NCBI GenBank assembly: GCA_029060985.1
Contig: JAIDSX010000054.1
Span: 1 to 38,539 of the forward strand
Direction of reading: 5' to 3'
DNA from: Clostridia bacterium
Lineage (GTDB): Bacteria; Bacillota; Clostridia; Christensenellales; Borkfalkiaceae
Length of the DNA stretch: 38,539 bases
The translations under genes were made by a program, and so were the position numbers. The notes under the pieces are model-generated. The model had not been told where the DNA came from, did no database searches, and was given only the letters and a program-made list of their open reading frames with translations. Of this stretch, positions 16,849-26,241 are shown one piece after another (positions within the stretch are counted from its first letter, which is position 1; each line of letters starts with the position of its first letter).

Positions 16849-18339
16849 ATGAATGAATTATTTCTTGCGTTGATCAAATACACCGCCATTTTTATGTGCA
16901 CTTTGTATGCCTATACGCGCCTGCTGCGTATCAAGCTGAGAGCTTGGGACTTATTCGATATCCCTCTTTTTGCAGCTTTTTCCGCAGGTTTGTATTTTGT
17001 AAAGGTATACATTAAAATGCTTGTGCCGATAGGCTTCCTGATAATCGGCACTGCCTTTTTGCTTTTGCGTTTTAGAAAGACTTTTTACGAAACTGCTACC
17101 GTAAGTACGATTGCATTGGGCATTTCGATCACTATGATAGTGCCGTCTTCTATTATTGGATTCCTGATTGGGTTTGCCCTATATTTTATTAAGAACGAAA
17201 CAATTAAAGATATTCTTTTGCAATTTGTGTTAAGCGCAGTACAAATGACGGGAACGTTCTTACTGTGCAAAATAAAACGGCTGCGAAGCGGCATTCAACC
17301 AAAAAGTAAAAACGCAACCTTTGACATTTTGCTGTATATAAGCATAATTTGTATTTTCACTATGATGCTGTTATACGCAAAAGAAGTAACACAATATATG
17401 ATAAAAGTCGTTGTTCTTGTGATAGCGTTATGCGGTCTACTGCTGATTTTATGGTGGAGGCGGCACATTGCGTACAACTACCGCGAGGCGGTCGAACAGC
17501 AGAACACCGAACGCCTGGAAAGTTCGATCGAAAAGTACAAATTAGAATTTGCCCAAAAAGAATATCAGTTAGCCGCGTGTGAAATATTTGTTCACTGCCT
17601 CAATAAAATCTTACCCGATTGCGCCACTTATGCGGAACGCGCGGCGGCACAAACCGGTTGTGCCGCCGCGTGCCATACCCGTGATATGTTGCAAGACGCT
17701 TTGCGCGATTTGAATCTTACAAACGAAAAGTGCAGTTTCCGGAATATCCCGCAAACGGGCGTCAGTGGAATCGACGCACCTATTCTTCGACTGTATACCG
17801 CGGCGGAACGCAAAAAACTTGACGTGAGCACGGATATTTGTGAAAACGTCGAAAGGCTATTTACCGAAAGCACCGTAAATAACCACGATATCCACGTTTT
17901 GTTGCACTACCTTTGCGACAACGCTACGATCTCCGCCCTCGGTCTGCCGAAAGCCAAAGTGCGCGTGGAGATCGGTACGGTAGATCAAAAGCCGCTTATC
18001 CGCATTTACGACAGCGGCAAGGCGTTCGACGAAGCAGTGCTTGCAAAGCTCGGCTTGGAACAAATTACGACCCGCGCAGGCGCGGGCGGAAGCGGGATCG
18101 GTCTGTTTACCGTTTTTGAAATTCTAAGAAAGTACGGCGCGAGCTTTACGCTTGACGAAGCGCCCGAAAAGGACGGGTTTACAAAGCTGATTGAAATCGT
18201 CTTTGACGGACGGCACTCTATTAGGTTACGCACCTGCCGTGAAAGCGTTGTCGCCGCCTGCGCCGCGCGCAAGGATATGACCGTGGAGCGCGTTGAACAT
18301 TCGGATACCGAGACTCTGCACGACGGAACGAACGGATAG
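16849..18339 (+). CDS. AgrC-like GHKL sensor histidine kinase with polytopic N-terminal sensor
   Basis: About 6 TM segments; N-box LLHYLCDNA, GSGIGLFTVFEILRKYGASF. Confidence 0.75.
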   Translation: MNELFLALIKYTAIFMCTLYAYTRLLRIKLRAWDLFDIPLFAAFSAGLYFVKVYIKMLVPIGFLIIGTAFLLLRFRKTFYETATVSTIALGISITMIVPSSIIGFLIGFALYFIKNETIKDILLQFVLSAVQMTGTFLLCKIKRLRSGIQPKSKNATFDILLYISIICIFTMMLLYAKEVTQYMIKVVVLVIALCGLLLILWWRRHIAYNYREAVEQQNTERLESSIEKYKLEFAQKEYQLAACEIFVHCLNKILPDCATYAERAAAQTGCAAACHTRDMLQDALRDLNLTNEKCSFRNIPQTGVSGIDAPILRLYTAAERKKLDVSTDICENVERLFTESTVNNHDIHVLLHYLCDNATISALGLPKAKVRVEIGTVDQKPLIRIYDSGKAFDEAVLAKLGLEQITTRAGAGGSGIGLFTVFEILRKYGASFTLDEAPEKDGFTKLIEIVFDGRHSIRLRTCRESVVAACAARKDMTVERVEHSDTETLHDGTNG

Positions 18340-18341
18340 GA

Positions 18342-18557
18342 TTAACTTATCTTATACTTTAATTCGGGGTTATAGTTTAAGCCGAATTGCTTGGCTTTCT
18401 TCCAATAGAGAAGGATCTCCAAGCATTCTACGTAGGCGTGCCATTCGCCGACGATAAAATCGGTTTTGAATTTTGCGTCAAGTAGCTCCGCTAAGTCGGT
18501 TTCCAACGTTTCGATCAAATGTGCCAGCACTTGCTCGGCAGTAAGGTTATAATTCAT
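18342..18557 (-). CDS. Small hypothetical protein (71 aa)
   Basis: MNYNLTAEQVLAHLIETLE...; SD ggaggaagaaa before ATG at 18557. Confidence 0.65.
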   Translation of the reverse strand: MNYNLTAEQVLAHLIETLETDLAELLDAKFKTDFIVGEWHAYVECLEILLYWKKAKQFGLNYNPELKYKIS

Positions 18558-18687
18558 TTTCTTCCTCCGTAATGAAAACGCGTTTACCATTTTTCGCGCT
18601 TATTCGACATCTTAACATAAACGCGCAAAAAATAATCTCCGTTCTTGTACCGATTTTTTCTCCGTTTTTCTCCGTTTTTATACAAAA

Positions 18688-18716
18688 AAAGGACGAACGC
18701 TGTGCGTTCGTCCTTT
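18688..18716. terminator. Terminator
   Basis: AAAGGACGAACGC-TGT-GCGTTCGTCCTTT. Confidence 0.9.
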
Positions 18717-18736
18717 ATAAATCAATTTTTTAGCGT

Positions 18737-20071
18737 TTAAGCATTTTCGAAATTGTAATTGTTATTCGCGGAAGAATAAGTTTTTGCTATCGGATCGCCT
18801 TCTGCAAAGTGAAGCTCCACCGTAAAGCCGCTTCTCACGTTATAGAGAACGGACTTGATTTGGTGCTCTCTCGTAATCATTTTATTGACGACAAGTCCCC
18901 CCGACGCATCTTTCACGATAATTTGTGTGAGAGTCTTGCCCAAGATCTCCTCTTCGCTGAACGGGCATTGGGAATCCACGCTCGTAATACTTACGCGCTC
19001 GACGATATCTACCGATTCCGTATCGTCATCATATTTTCCCTCGCTCGAATCTACGTGCCACGCGCCCAGACGCGCGCGCACCGCAACCACCGCTTTATCA
19101 GAGCCCTTTTCTTCAAATTTATCGATAACGTTCTGTGCAACGGAAATGGCGCGGTTGGCGGGAATCGCAAAACCGTAGTTATCAACGTCGATCGTGTCGT
19201 CGCCGTTTTTCGCGTTCTCCATTCCGCCGTTGACGATGCCGACGAGCCTGCCGTCGCCATCGAAGAGTCCGCCGCCCGAATTGCCGTGCGCGACGGGCGC
19301 GTCGATTCTCATGGTAAGCATTTCGTTCGATCTCGTGGAATCGCTTATCTTGGCAAACGTGTTATATTCAGCCTGTACGGAGACGATACCCGAAACGACG
19401 GAAATACCGTTCCCCAAAAGGTTTCCGATCGCATAAACTTTTTCGCCCACCTTTACGTCGTCCGAATCGCGCGGGTCGAACTTGTCGCTATCCTCGCTTT
19501 CCCTGCTGATCGGAAGTACGAAATTCGTCTTCCCCGTAATATCCACCAAGAGCACGGCGATATCCTCGCTTTCACTGCCGCCCACGTAGGTTGCCGACAA
19601 AGCGGAGCTTGACGTCTCGCCGTAAAAGGTGGTGTTAAACGTTCTTGCGCCGTACGTCACGTGGTAGTTGGTGATGATATAGGCGCTCGTAGTGCTCCCG
19701 ATTGTTTTGAGCTTATACACAACGCCCGAGCCTGCTCCGCCCGGCGTGCGGATCGCAACCGACGAGCGCAAGGGAGCTGTAAGCGAAGCGGAATCGTCGT
19801 TTATCGCCTTTAAGAAATCCAAAAAGGTAACGTTTGAGGCGATTGCGCCGCTTTTTTTCGCGTCTTCGTATAATTGAAGCGCGTCCGAACGGGGAGAGCT
19901 TGCCTTGGAGGTAAGCCACGCCGCCGTATTGCCCGTATAGCCGAGCGTCTCCGGAACGTCCTGCGCCTTGTTTCTGTCGAACGAAAACCATTCGCACCCC
20001 GTGAGCGCAAACGCCGTGATTCCCGCAAAGACGGCGGCAACCGCCGCCACGATCGCTCTTTTTGCTTTCAT
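18737..20071 (-). CDS. HtrA/DegP-like trypsin-fold serine protease, putative lipoprotein
   Basis: Lipobox FALTGC; NYHVTYGA (His), DIAVLLVDI (Asp), HGNSGGGLFDGDGRLVGIVNGG (Ser). Confidence 0.85.
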   Translation of the reverse strand: MKAKRAIVAAVAAVFAGITAFALTGCEWFSFDRNKAQDVPETLGYTGNTAAWLTSKASSPRSDALQLYEDAKKSGAIASNVTFLDFLKAINDDSASLTAPLRSSVAIRTPGGAGSGVVYKLKTIGSTTSAYIITNYHVTYGARTFNTTFYGETSSSALSATYVGGSESEDIAVLLVDITGKTNFVLPISRESEDSDKFDPRDSDDVKVGEKVYAIGNLLGNGISVVSGIVSVQAEYNTFAKISDSTRSNEMLTMRIDAPVAHGNSGGGLFDGDGRLVGIVNGGMENAKNGDDTIDVDNYGFAIPANRAISVAQNVIDKFEEKGSDKAVVAVRARLGAWHVDSSEGKYDDDTESVDIVERVSITSVDSQCPFSEEEILGKTLTQIIVKDASGGLVVNKMITREHQIKSVLYNVRSGFTVELHFAEGDPIAKTYSSANNNYNFENA

Positions 20072-20176
20072 ATAACACCTCATAAACAAGGAAAATTTTC
20101 AACCGCTATTATTATAACATACAAATGACGTAAATACAACAAAAATAAGCGGAAAAATTTCCGCTCATTTTTTGGT

Positions 20177-20302
20177 TCAAAGATCGTCGGCGTCCTGCTC
20201 GGGCTTATCGTATTCGTTTTCCGATTTTACGCCCGTATAACTGCCGAGGTAATCTTCGTGCGAGCGCATATCCGCGCCCTTATTCAGTTTTTTCTTTTGC
20301 AT
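20177..20302 (-). CDS. Small protein MQKKKLNKGADMRSHEDYLGSYTGVKSENEYDKPEQDADDL (not in the ORF track)
   Basis: Start overlaps the preceding stop (TAATG); acidic C-terminus; hairpin AGCGGAAA/TTTCCGCT downstream. Confidence 0.6.
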   Translation of the reverse strand: MQKKKLNKGADMRSHEDYLGSYTGVKSENEYDKPEQDADDL

Positions 20303-20427
20303 TATTTGCAATCCTTGGTGGGTTTCGAGCACTTGCCGCCGCAGTTCTTCGTGTTCTTCACGTTCTTAACGCTGCCGCTTTCGGTGTTCTTCGTGTTCTT
20401 TACGTTGTTGTTGTTCGTGTTTTTCAT
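20302..20427 (-). CDS. Small Asn/Lys/Thr-repeat protein MKNTNNNNVKNTKNTESGSVKNVKNTKNCGGKCSKPTKDCK
   Basis: SD aaaaggag inside the rubrerythrin 3' end; ATGA overlap with the rubrerythrin stop. Confidence 0.65.
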   Translation of the reverse strand: MKNTNNNNVKNTKNTESGSVKNVKNTKNCGGKCSKPTKDCK

Positions 20428-21020
20428 AAATTCTCCTTTTTGAAGGGAAGGTGAATTTCGACGTCTCCCTGAGGCGCACCGCACAGGGGACATACGCTGA
20501 AAGCTGATTTCGAGGTGTGCATATAGCCGCATTCACTGCATATCCAAAGCATGGGACGCTCCGCGTTATAGAGAGAGCCGTTCTTGAACGCCTCGGAAAG
20601 GTACTCGAAGATAATTCTGTGATTATCCTCCACCATTGCGACCTTTTCGAATTTGAAAGCGATTTGCTCAAACCCCTCTTCGCGCGCCGCCTTTGCAAAC
20701 GCGGGATAGATGATATCGTGCTCCTCCCGCTCGTCCTCCGCCGCAAAACGTAAGCTCTCTTCGATAGAGCCCGCATGGAACGGATAACCCGCTTCAAAGC
20801 GGATATTGTCCACGCTTCCCGCTTGCTCCTGAATCGCTTCGAAAAATACTCTTGCGTGGTTGGTTTCGTTTTTGGCGATCGTACGGATGGTGTCCGCAAG
20901 CACCTTATACCCCTGCTTCATGCAAGCCTTCGCTATCAGCTGGTAGCGCATTCCCGCCTGACATTCTCCCGCAAACGCTCTTGCGAGATTTTTGATCGTG
21001 TTCGTCTCGTGGAAATTCAT
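20424..21020 (-). CDS. rbr: Rubrerythrin
   Basis: Ferritin-like N-terminus (ARAFAGECQAGMRY, AKNETNHARVF) and rubredoxin-like CSECGYMHTSKSAFSVCPLCGAPQG. Confidence 0.95.
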   Translation of the reverse strand: MNFHETNTIKNLARAFAGECQAGMRYQLIAKACMKQGYKVLADTIRTIAKNETNHARVFFEAIQEQAGSVDNIRFEAGYPFHAGSIEESLRFAAEDEREEHDIIYPAFAKAAREEGFEQIAFKFEKVAMVEDNHRIIFEYLSEAFKNGSLYNAERPMLWICSECGYMHTSKSAFSVCPLCGAPQGDVEIHLPFKKENL

Positions 21021-21080
21021 TCTTCATCCTCCCTTCCCCAATAGTTTGGACGAGAGGATTCAGATTTATACTAAGAAAAA

Positions 21081-21102
21081 AGACGAACTAAAAAGTTCGT
21101 CT
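21081..21102 (-). terminator. Terminator overlapping the ClC stop codon
   Basis: AGACGAACT-aaaa-AGTTCGTCT then T-run on the minus strand. Confidence 0.8.
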
Positions 21103-22750
21103 ATCCTTTTATTTCCTCTTGCGGAACGGGCGCGGGCTCTTCCTCGACGAGCTCGCCCACCGTTTTTACAAGGCTTTCAAGGAAATCCTTTTTCTCCGCG
21201 GTCTTGCCCCTGACGACGAGAATATCCCCTTCGTTGATATGCGTGTTACCGTCGGGAGAAATTTCCTCCTCGCCGCGCAGTATCCTTACGACGAGCGCGC
21301 CGTGCGGCCAGAGCACGTCTCTTAAAGTACGCCCTGCGGCGTGACCCTTTTCCGTGACGCGCACCTTCGTGATGAACTGTTCGACGGGGTGCGTTTTGTG
21401 CATTTCTTCGAGCATATCGTCGAGGAGCTTATCGTAGATGGGCTCGGTACGGAACAACGCACCCATCAAGTAGCCCGTGGCAACGCCCAAGACGACGGGC
21501 AAAAGGAAGGTAAAGCTCCAGGTGAGCTCCACCACCATGACGATTCCCGTGATCGGGGACTTTACGACGGTCGCAAAGAAGGTCGCCATGCAAATCATAA
21601 TAAGCGCGTCGGAATAGGCTTGATCCATGCCCATTGCTCCGCAAAGAAGGCTCAACAGCGCGCCAATGCCCGCACCGATTGCAAGAATGGGAACGAACGC
21701 ACCCGCAGGCACGCCCGTGCCGACGTTGAGAACGGTGGAAACAAGTCTTAAAATTACGACGATTAAAAGCGTTGCCCACACGGGCGAAGAAAAGATCGTA
21801 TGTAACTCTCCCTTGCTTCCCACCGCTTCGATAAAGCTGTGACCGCCGCCCATAGCGTATGCGGTAATCAGCCCCAACGCGCCCGCAAGCACGAAGGGAA
21901 TACTTACGCGGAAGAGCCCCTTTGCAAATTTGGTGAGCTTGCTCCTTTCAAACATCTTCTTTACGAGCAATATGAGATAGTAAAAGGCAACCCCGCAGAG
22001 CGCGATGATCACCGCGGCAAAGAGCACGTATACGAGGAACATGAGGTTAAAGGACTCCACTCCCTCGAAGGAAAAGGTCGTAAAGAATGCGCCGACCTTT
22101 AATCCCATTAAAGGGCCCAGAAGATTTCTGACGATGATCGCAACGACAACGGAGGAGAAAGAGCTTACGAACACCTCGGGCGTGAAGCGCTTGTGCGCCT
22201 CCTCGAAGGCAAACGCCATACCCGTGAACGGCGCGTTGAAGGCGACGGAGATACCCGCGCAAGCCCCGCTCGTAACCTGGTACCGCCTTACGATGGCGTT
22301 TCTCCGCAACAGATCGTTCGTGAGCGAGCCGCACCCGCCGCCGATCATAATAGAGGGTCCTTCGCTTCCCGCGTTGAGTCCCATAAAAATCGTAAAGAGA
22401 GCGGCGGCGAACATACCCGTGATCGCCTCGTACCACTTAAAGCGGAAGAGCCCGCGCGTCGCGCCCTCCGTCTGCGGAATACCGCTCCCCTTGACGGACG
22501 GGAGAAAGCGCATCATAGTCCCTATCAAGATAGAGCCCGCAAACAGCGCGAAAAAAAGGAGCGGAATAAACGCCGGGTTTTCACGGAAAAATCCGTAAAA
22601 ATCATTTCGCGCGAACTTTTCGGCAAGCGTACAGAGCGCGATGAAGCAAGTGATCACCACGCCCGCAAACAATCCCGTAAGCGCGCCCACCGCTACGATT
22701 TCCGCGCCGAGACGCGCTTTTTTTCCAAAGTGTTTAACACCCTTTTTCAT
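21101..22750 (-). CDS. ClC-family chloride channel/transporter with C-terminal TrkA-C-like domain
   Basis: GSGIPQTEG, GLNAGSEGPSIMIGGGCG, GTGVPAGAFVPILAIGAGIG; C-terminal RCK_C-like segment. Confidence 0.93.
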   Translation of the reverse strand: MKKGVKHFGKKARLGAEIVAVGALTGLFAGVVITCFIALCTLAEKFARNDFYGFFRENPAFIPLLFFALFAGSILIGTMMRFLPSVKGSGIPQTEGATRGLFRFKWYEAITGMFAAALFTIFMGLNAGSEGPSIMIGGGCGSLTNDLLRRNAIVRRYQVTSGACAGISVAFNAPFTGMAFAFEEAHKRFTPEVFVSSFSSVVVAIIVRNLLGPLMGLKVGAFFTTFSFEGVESFNLMFLVYVLFAAVIIALCGVAFYYLILLVKKMFERSKLTKFAKGLFRVSIPFVLAGALGLITAYAMGGGHSFIEAVGSKGELHTIFSSPVWATLLIVVILRLVSTVLNVGTGVPAGAFVPILAIGAGIGALLSLLCGAMGMDQAYSDALIMICMATFFATVVKSPITGIVMVVELTWSFTFLLPVVLGVATGYLMGALFRTEPIYDKLLDDMLEEMHKTHPVEQFITKVRVTEKGHAAGRTLRDVLWPHGALVVRILRGEEEISPDGNTHINEGDILVVRGKTAEKKDFLESLVKTVGELVEEEPAPVPQEEIKG

Positions 22751-22759
22751 AGTTACCCT

Positions 22760-24517
22760 TTATTCGCTCAGCGCAAACTGCGCCTTCCAAAGCTCGGAAT
22801 AGAATCCGCCCTTTTGAAGCAGTTCTTTGTGCGTGCCCTGCTCCACGATATGTCCCGCGTTCATGACGAGAATGGAGTCCGCATTTTCAATGGTCGAAAG
22901 ACGGTGCGCCACGACAAAGCAGGTCCTGCCCTTCATGAGCTCGTCGAACGCCGCCTGCACCTTGATTTCCGTGCGGGTATCGATATTGCTCGTCGCCTCG
23001 TCCAGGATGACGACGGGCGGGCGACATAACATGATACGCGCGATACACAAAAGCTGTTTCTGCCCCTCCGAAATCACGCCGTCGCCTTCTATGACGGTAT
23101 CGTAGCCCTGCGGCAGACGCTTGATAAAGGAATGCGCCTTCGCAAGTTTTGCGGCGTTTATCATCTCCTCTTCCGTCGCCTCGGGACAGCCGAGAAGCAG
23201 ATTTTCCCTGACCGTACCTTTTTTTAACCAAGTTTCCTGTAAGACCATGCCGTAGCTCTTGCGCAGGGACTTGCGCTTGATATTTCTTATATCCTTGCCG
23301 TCGAGGGAAATGCTTCCGCCCTTCACCTCGTAGAAGCGCATAAGCAAATTGATAATCGTCGTCTTGCCGCAGCCCGTAGGACCTACGATGGCAATCTTCT
23401 TGCCCGCGGGAACGGAAAGATTCAAGCCCTCGATAAGCGGCCGCGCGGGATCGTAGGAAAAATCCACGTCTTTAAGTTCGACTTCCCCGACTGCCCGCCC
23501 CGTCTCCTCCGCATTCTCGTCGGAGACTTCGCTCTCCTCGTGAATGAGCGCGAAGAGCCGCGCGGCGCAGGCAAGCGCGTTTTGGAACTCCGCAAACACC
23601 TCTGAAATTTCATTGAAGGGCTTCGTATACTGATTGGCGTAGGAGAGGCAGGCGGCGAGGTTCCCCACCAAAAAACTGCCCGACGATATTACGAGGAAAC
23701 CGCCTACAAGCGCGACCGCCGCGTACACCAAGGAGTTGATAAAGCGGGTCGTGGGATTCGTCGTCGAGGAAAAGAAAATCGCTTTGAGCGAGCACTTCTC
23801 GTACCGCCTGTTGATTTCTTTGAACTTCTCTTCGTTCTCGTCCTCGTGCGTGTACGCCTTGACCGTCTTCAAGTTGCCGATCATTTCGTCGATGAACGCC
23901 GTCTGTTCGGCGCGCACCTCGGACTGTTTTTTGAACATGGAGTAGGTGCGGCTTGCAATGAACTTTGCCGCAAACAGCGATAAGGGCGTAATTAAAAGCA
24001 CGACGAGCGCCACTTCCCAACGCATTAAAAACAGAATGACGAGCACGCCCAAAATGGTTACGATTCCCGTAAAGAGCTGGGTGAAGCCCATTAAAAGACC
24101 GTCCGTGAACTGGTCCGCGTCCGAAACGACGACGCTTGCGATTTCGCCGTACGCTCTGTCGTCGATATATTTCAAGGGCAGCTTCTCGATTTTTGCAAAC
24201 GCGTCCCTTCTGATATCGGCAAGCACGTGATAGGCAATGCGGTTGTTCGAAAGGCTCATGAGCCATTGGGAGAGCGCCGCCGCCCCGATACAAATTGCGA
24301 TCCCGTAGAAAATTTTATAGAGCTCTTCCCATTGAACGTTGTCCGTGCCTATCATTTGGTTGATGGCAACGCCCGCAAGGTATGGGATCGCAAGCGTCGC
24401 CGCGACCTCGACGAGCGCCATGAGCACCGTAAACACGAGAAAGAAGGAGTACGGCTTTAAGTAACGCATGATCCCCGCAAAGGTTTTACGGGTGCTTTTA
24501 TCCTTGCCTTTCTTCAT
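22760..24517 (-). CDS. ABC transporter, fused permease/ATPase (exporter half)
   Basis: Walker A GPTGCGKTT, VISEGQKQLLCIAR, VVILDEATSNID; ATGA overlap with the upstream gene. Confidence 0.93.
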   Translation of the reverse strand: MKKGKDKSTRKTFAGIMRYLKPYSFFLVFTVLMALVEVAATLAIPYLAGVAINQMIGTDNVQWEELYKIFYGIAICIGAAALSQWLMSLSNNRIAYHVLADIRRDAFAKIEKLPLKYIDDRAYGEIASVVVSDADQFTDGLLMGFTQLFTGIVTILGVLVILFLMRWEVALVVLLITPLSLFAAKFIASRTYSMFKKQSEVRAEQTAFIDEMIGNLKTVKAYTHEDENEEKFKEINRRYEKCSLKAIFFSSTTNPTTRFINSLVYAAVALVGGFLVISSGSFLVGNLAACLSYANQYTKPFNEISEVFAEFQNALACAARLFALIHEESEVSDENAEETGRAVGEVELKDVDFSYDPARPLIEGLNLSVPAGKKIAIVGPTGCGKTTIINLLMRFYEVKGGSISLDGKDIRNIKRKSLRKSYGMVLQETWLKKGTVRENLLLGCPEATEEEMINAAKLAKAHSFIKRLPQGYDTVIEGDGVISEGQKQLLCIARIMLCRPPVVILDEATSNIDTRTEIKVQAAFDELMKGRTCFVVAHRLSTIENADSILVMNAGHIVEQGTHKELLQKGGFYSELWKAQFALSE

Positions 24518-26241
24518 GCCCTCTCCCTGAATTGCGTATCGTGAATTTCGCGGTAGACCTCGCACGAGGATAAAAGCTCTTCGTGCGTGCCGATCCCCGC
24601 GATTGCGCCGTCGTCAAGAACGACGATCTTATCCGCGTGCATGACGGAGCTCACCCGCTGCGACACGATAAACGTCGTGCCGCCGAGAAGGGAAATCGCC
24701 CTTCTGAGCTTTGCATCCGTCGCGTAATCGAGCGCGGACGAGGTATCGTCTAAAATGAGAATTTCGGGTTTTTTTACGAGGGCGCGGGCAATCGAAAGCC
24801 GCTGCTTCTGTCCGCCCGAAAGATTCTTGCCCTCCTGCGCAATCTCGCCGTCCAGCCCGCCCTTGGAACTGACTACGTCCTCCGCCTGCGCGCAACCGAC
24901 GGCAAAATTCAATTCCTCGTCCGTAGCGTCACCCTTACCCCACAAGAGGTTGGAGCGAATGCTTCCCTGAAAGAGCACGGACTTCTGCGCGGCAACGCCC
25001 ACGCGAGAACGAAGCTCCTCTTTGGGAATGCTTCTTACATCCCTGCCGCCCACGAGCACCCTGCCCTCTTTGGTTTCATAAAAGCGGGGAATAAGATTCA
25101 CGAGCGTCGTCTTGCCCGAGCCCGTGCCGCCCAAGACGCCCACCGTCTCGCCGCGCCTTACCTTAAAATCAATATCTTTGAGCGCGGGCGCGTGCCCTTC
25201 GTAGGCAAAGGTCACGTTTTCAAATTCTACGGCGTAATCCCCATTTTTCTCTTCGCCTTCGGAAAGCGTGACGGCGGGCTCGCTCTCTTTATCGAGCACC
25301 TGCCCGATTCGCCTTTGCGAGGAGACTGCCTTTGTAAGCGTTACGATCAAATTCGCAAGCTTGATAAGCTCCACCAAAATCATGGCGAGGTAGTTATACA
25401 ATGATACCGCGTCGCCCTGTTCGAGTGCGCCGAGCTCTATCCTGCCCGCCGCAACGAATAAGAGAACAATCAAAGCGACGTTCACAAGCACATAGGTAAG
25501 TGGTCCCGTGAGTGCGGAAATCCTGCCCGCCTTTTTCTGCGCGGAACGCAAGGCGACGCTCTTGTTTTTGAAAATTTCGATTTCGTCCTCTTCCTTGCAG
25601 AAGGCGCGCAAGACCCTTGCGCCCGAAAGGTTTTCCCGCGTGGAGGTATAGACCCCGTCCAGACGCTCCTGCACTTTTTTATAGAGGGGCGTCGTAGCCG
25701 CCATGACCGCAAATACGGCAATCGCAAGGAGCGGAATGACTGCAACGAGCACGAGCGCCGCGCGCCAGTCAACGACGAACGCCATGCCCGCCGCCCCGAA
25801 CACGATAAAGGGCGAGCGCAAAAAGATACGGAGCGTCATATTGACCCCCGTCTGCACCTGCTGAACGTCGCTCGTCATGCGCGTGATCATCGTGGAAGTA
25901 CCCATTCCGTCGATTTCCGCATACGAAAGAGACTGCAATTTTACGAATAGATTTTCTCTTAACTGCGCCGAAACGCCCACCGCCGCGCGCGCCGCAAAGT
26001 ACTGCGCCGTCAGCGCAAAGGCGAGCCCGACGAAGCCCAAGCCCGCTAAAATCGCGCAGCCCCAAACGATATAGCTCTTATCGCTCCCCGCGATCCCCAC
26101 GTTGATAATTGCCCCCACGACGAGCGGCACTAAAAGTTCGAGCGTCGCTTCGAGGAGCTTAAACAGGGGCGCGAGTATCGCCTCTTTTTTATATTTTTTT
26201 AAGCAAGCAAAGAGATGTTTCAAACCTTCACCTTTATGCAA
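24514..26241 (-). CDS. ABC transporter, fused permease/ATPase (exporter half)
   Basis: GGTGSGKTTL, NLSGGQKQRLSIARAL, ILILDDTSSALD. Confidence 0.93.
   Translation of the reverse strand: MHKGEGLKHLFACLKKYKKEAILAPLFKLLEATLELLVPLVVGAIINVGIAGSDKSYIVWGCAILAGLGFVGLAFALTAQYFAARAAVGVSAQLRENLFVKLQSLSYAEIDGMGTSTMITRMTSDVQQVQTGVNMTLRIFLRSPFIVFGAAGMAFVVDWRAALVLVAVIPLLAIAVFAVMAATTPLYKKVQERLDGVYTSTRENLSGARVLRAFCKEEDEIEIFKNKSVALRSAQKKAGRISALTGPLTYVLVNVALIVLLFVAAGRIELGALEQGDAVSLYNYLAMILVELIKLANLIVTLTKAVSSQRRIGQVLDKESEPAVTLSEGEEKNGDYAVEFENVTFAYEGHAPALKDIDFKVRRGETVGVLGGTGSGKTTLVNLIPRFYETKEGRVLVGGRDVRSIPKEELRSRVGVAAQKSVLFQGSIRSNLLWGKGDATDEELNFAVGCAQAEDVVSSKGGLDGEIAQEGKNLSGGQKQRLSIARALVKKPEILILDDTSSALDYATDAKLRRAISLLGGTTFIVSQRVSSVMHADKIVVLDDGAIAGIGTHEELLSSCEVYREIHDTQFRERA

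Noticed and set aside
16649-16850. Classical agr locus (AgrB/AgrD)
   Set aside because: No AgrB-like membrane protease nearby, and the 18-aa peptide lacks an AgrD-like charged C-terminal recognition tail.
18644-18682. TTTTTCTCCG short tandem repeats as a functional repeat array
   Set aside because: Only about two full copies in T-rich intergenic DNA; no array structure.
22760-26241. ABC exporter pair as a bacteriocin/peptide exporter for the 18-aa peptide
   Set aside because: No peptidase C39 domain, no linkage to the peptide locus (over 6 kb away with unrelated genes between); looks like an ordinary heterodimeric multidrug-type exporter.
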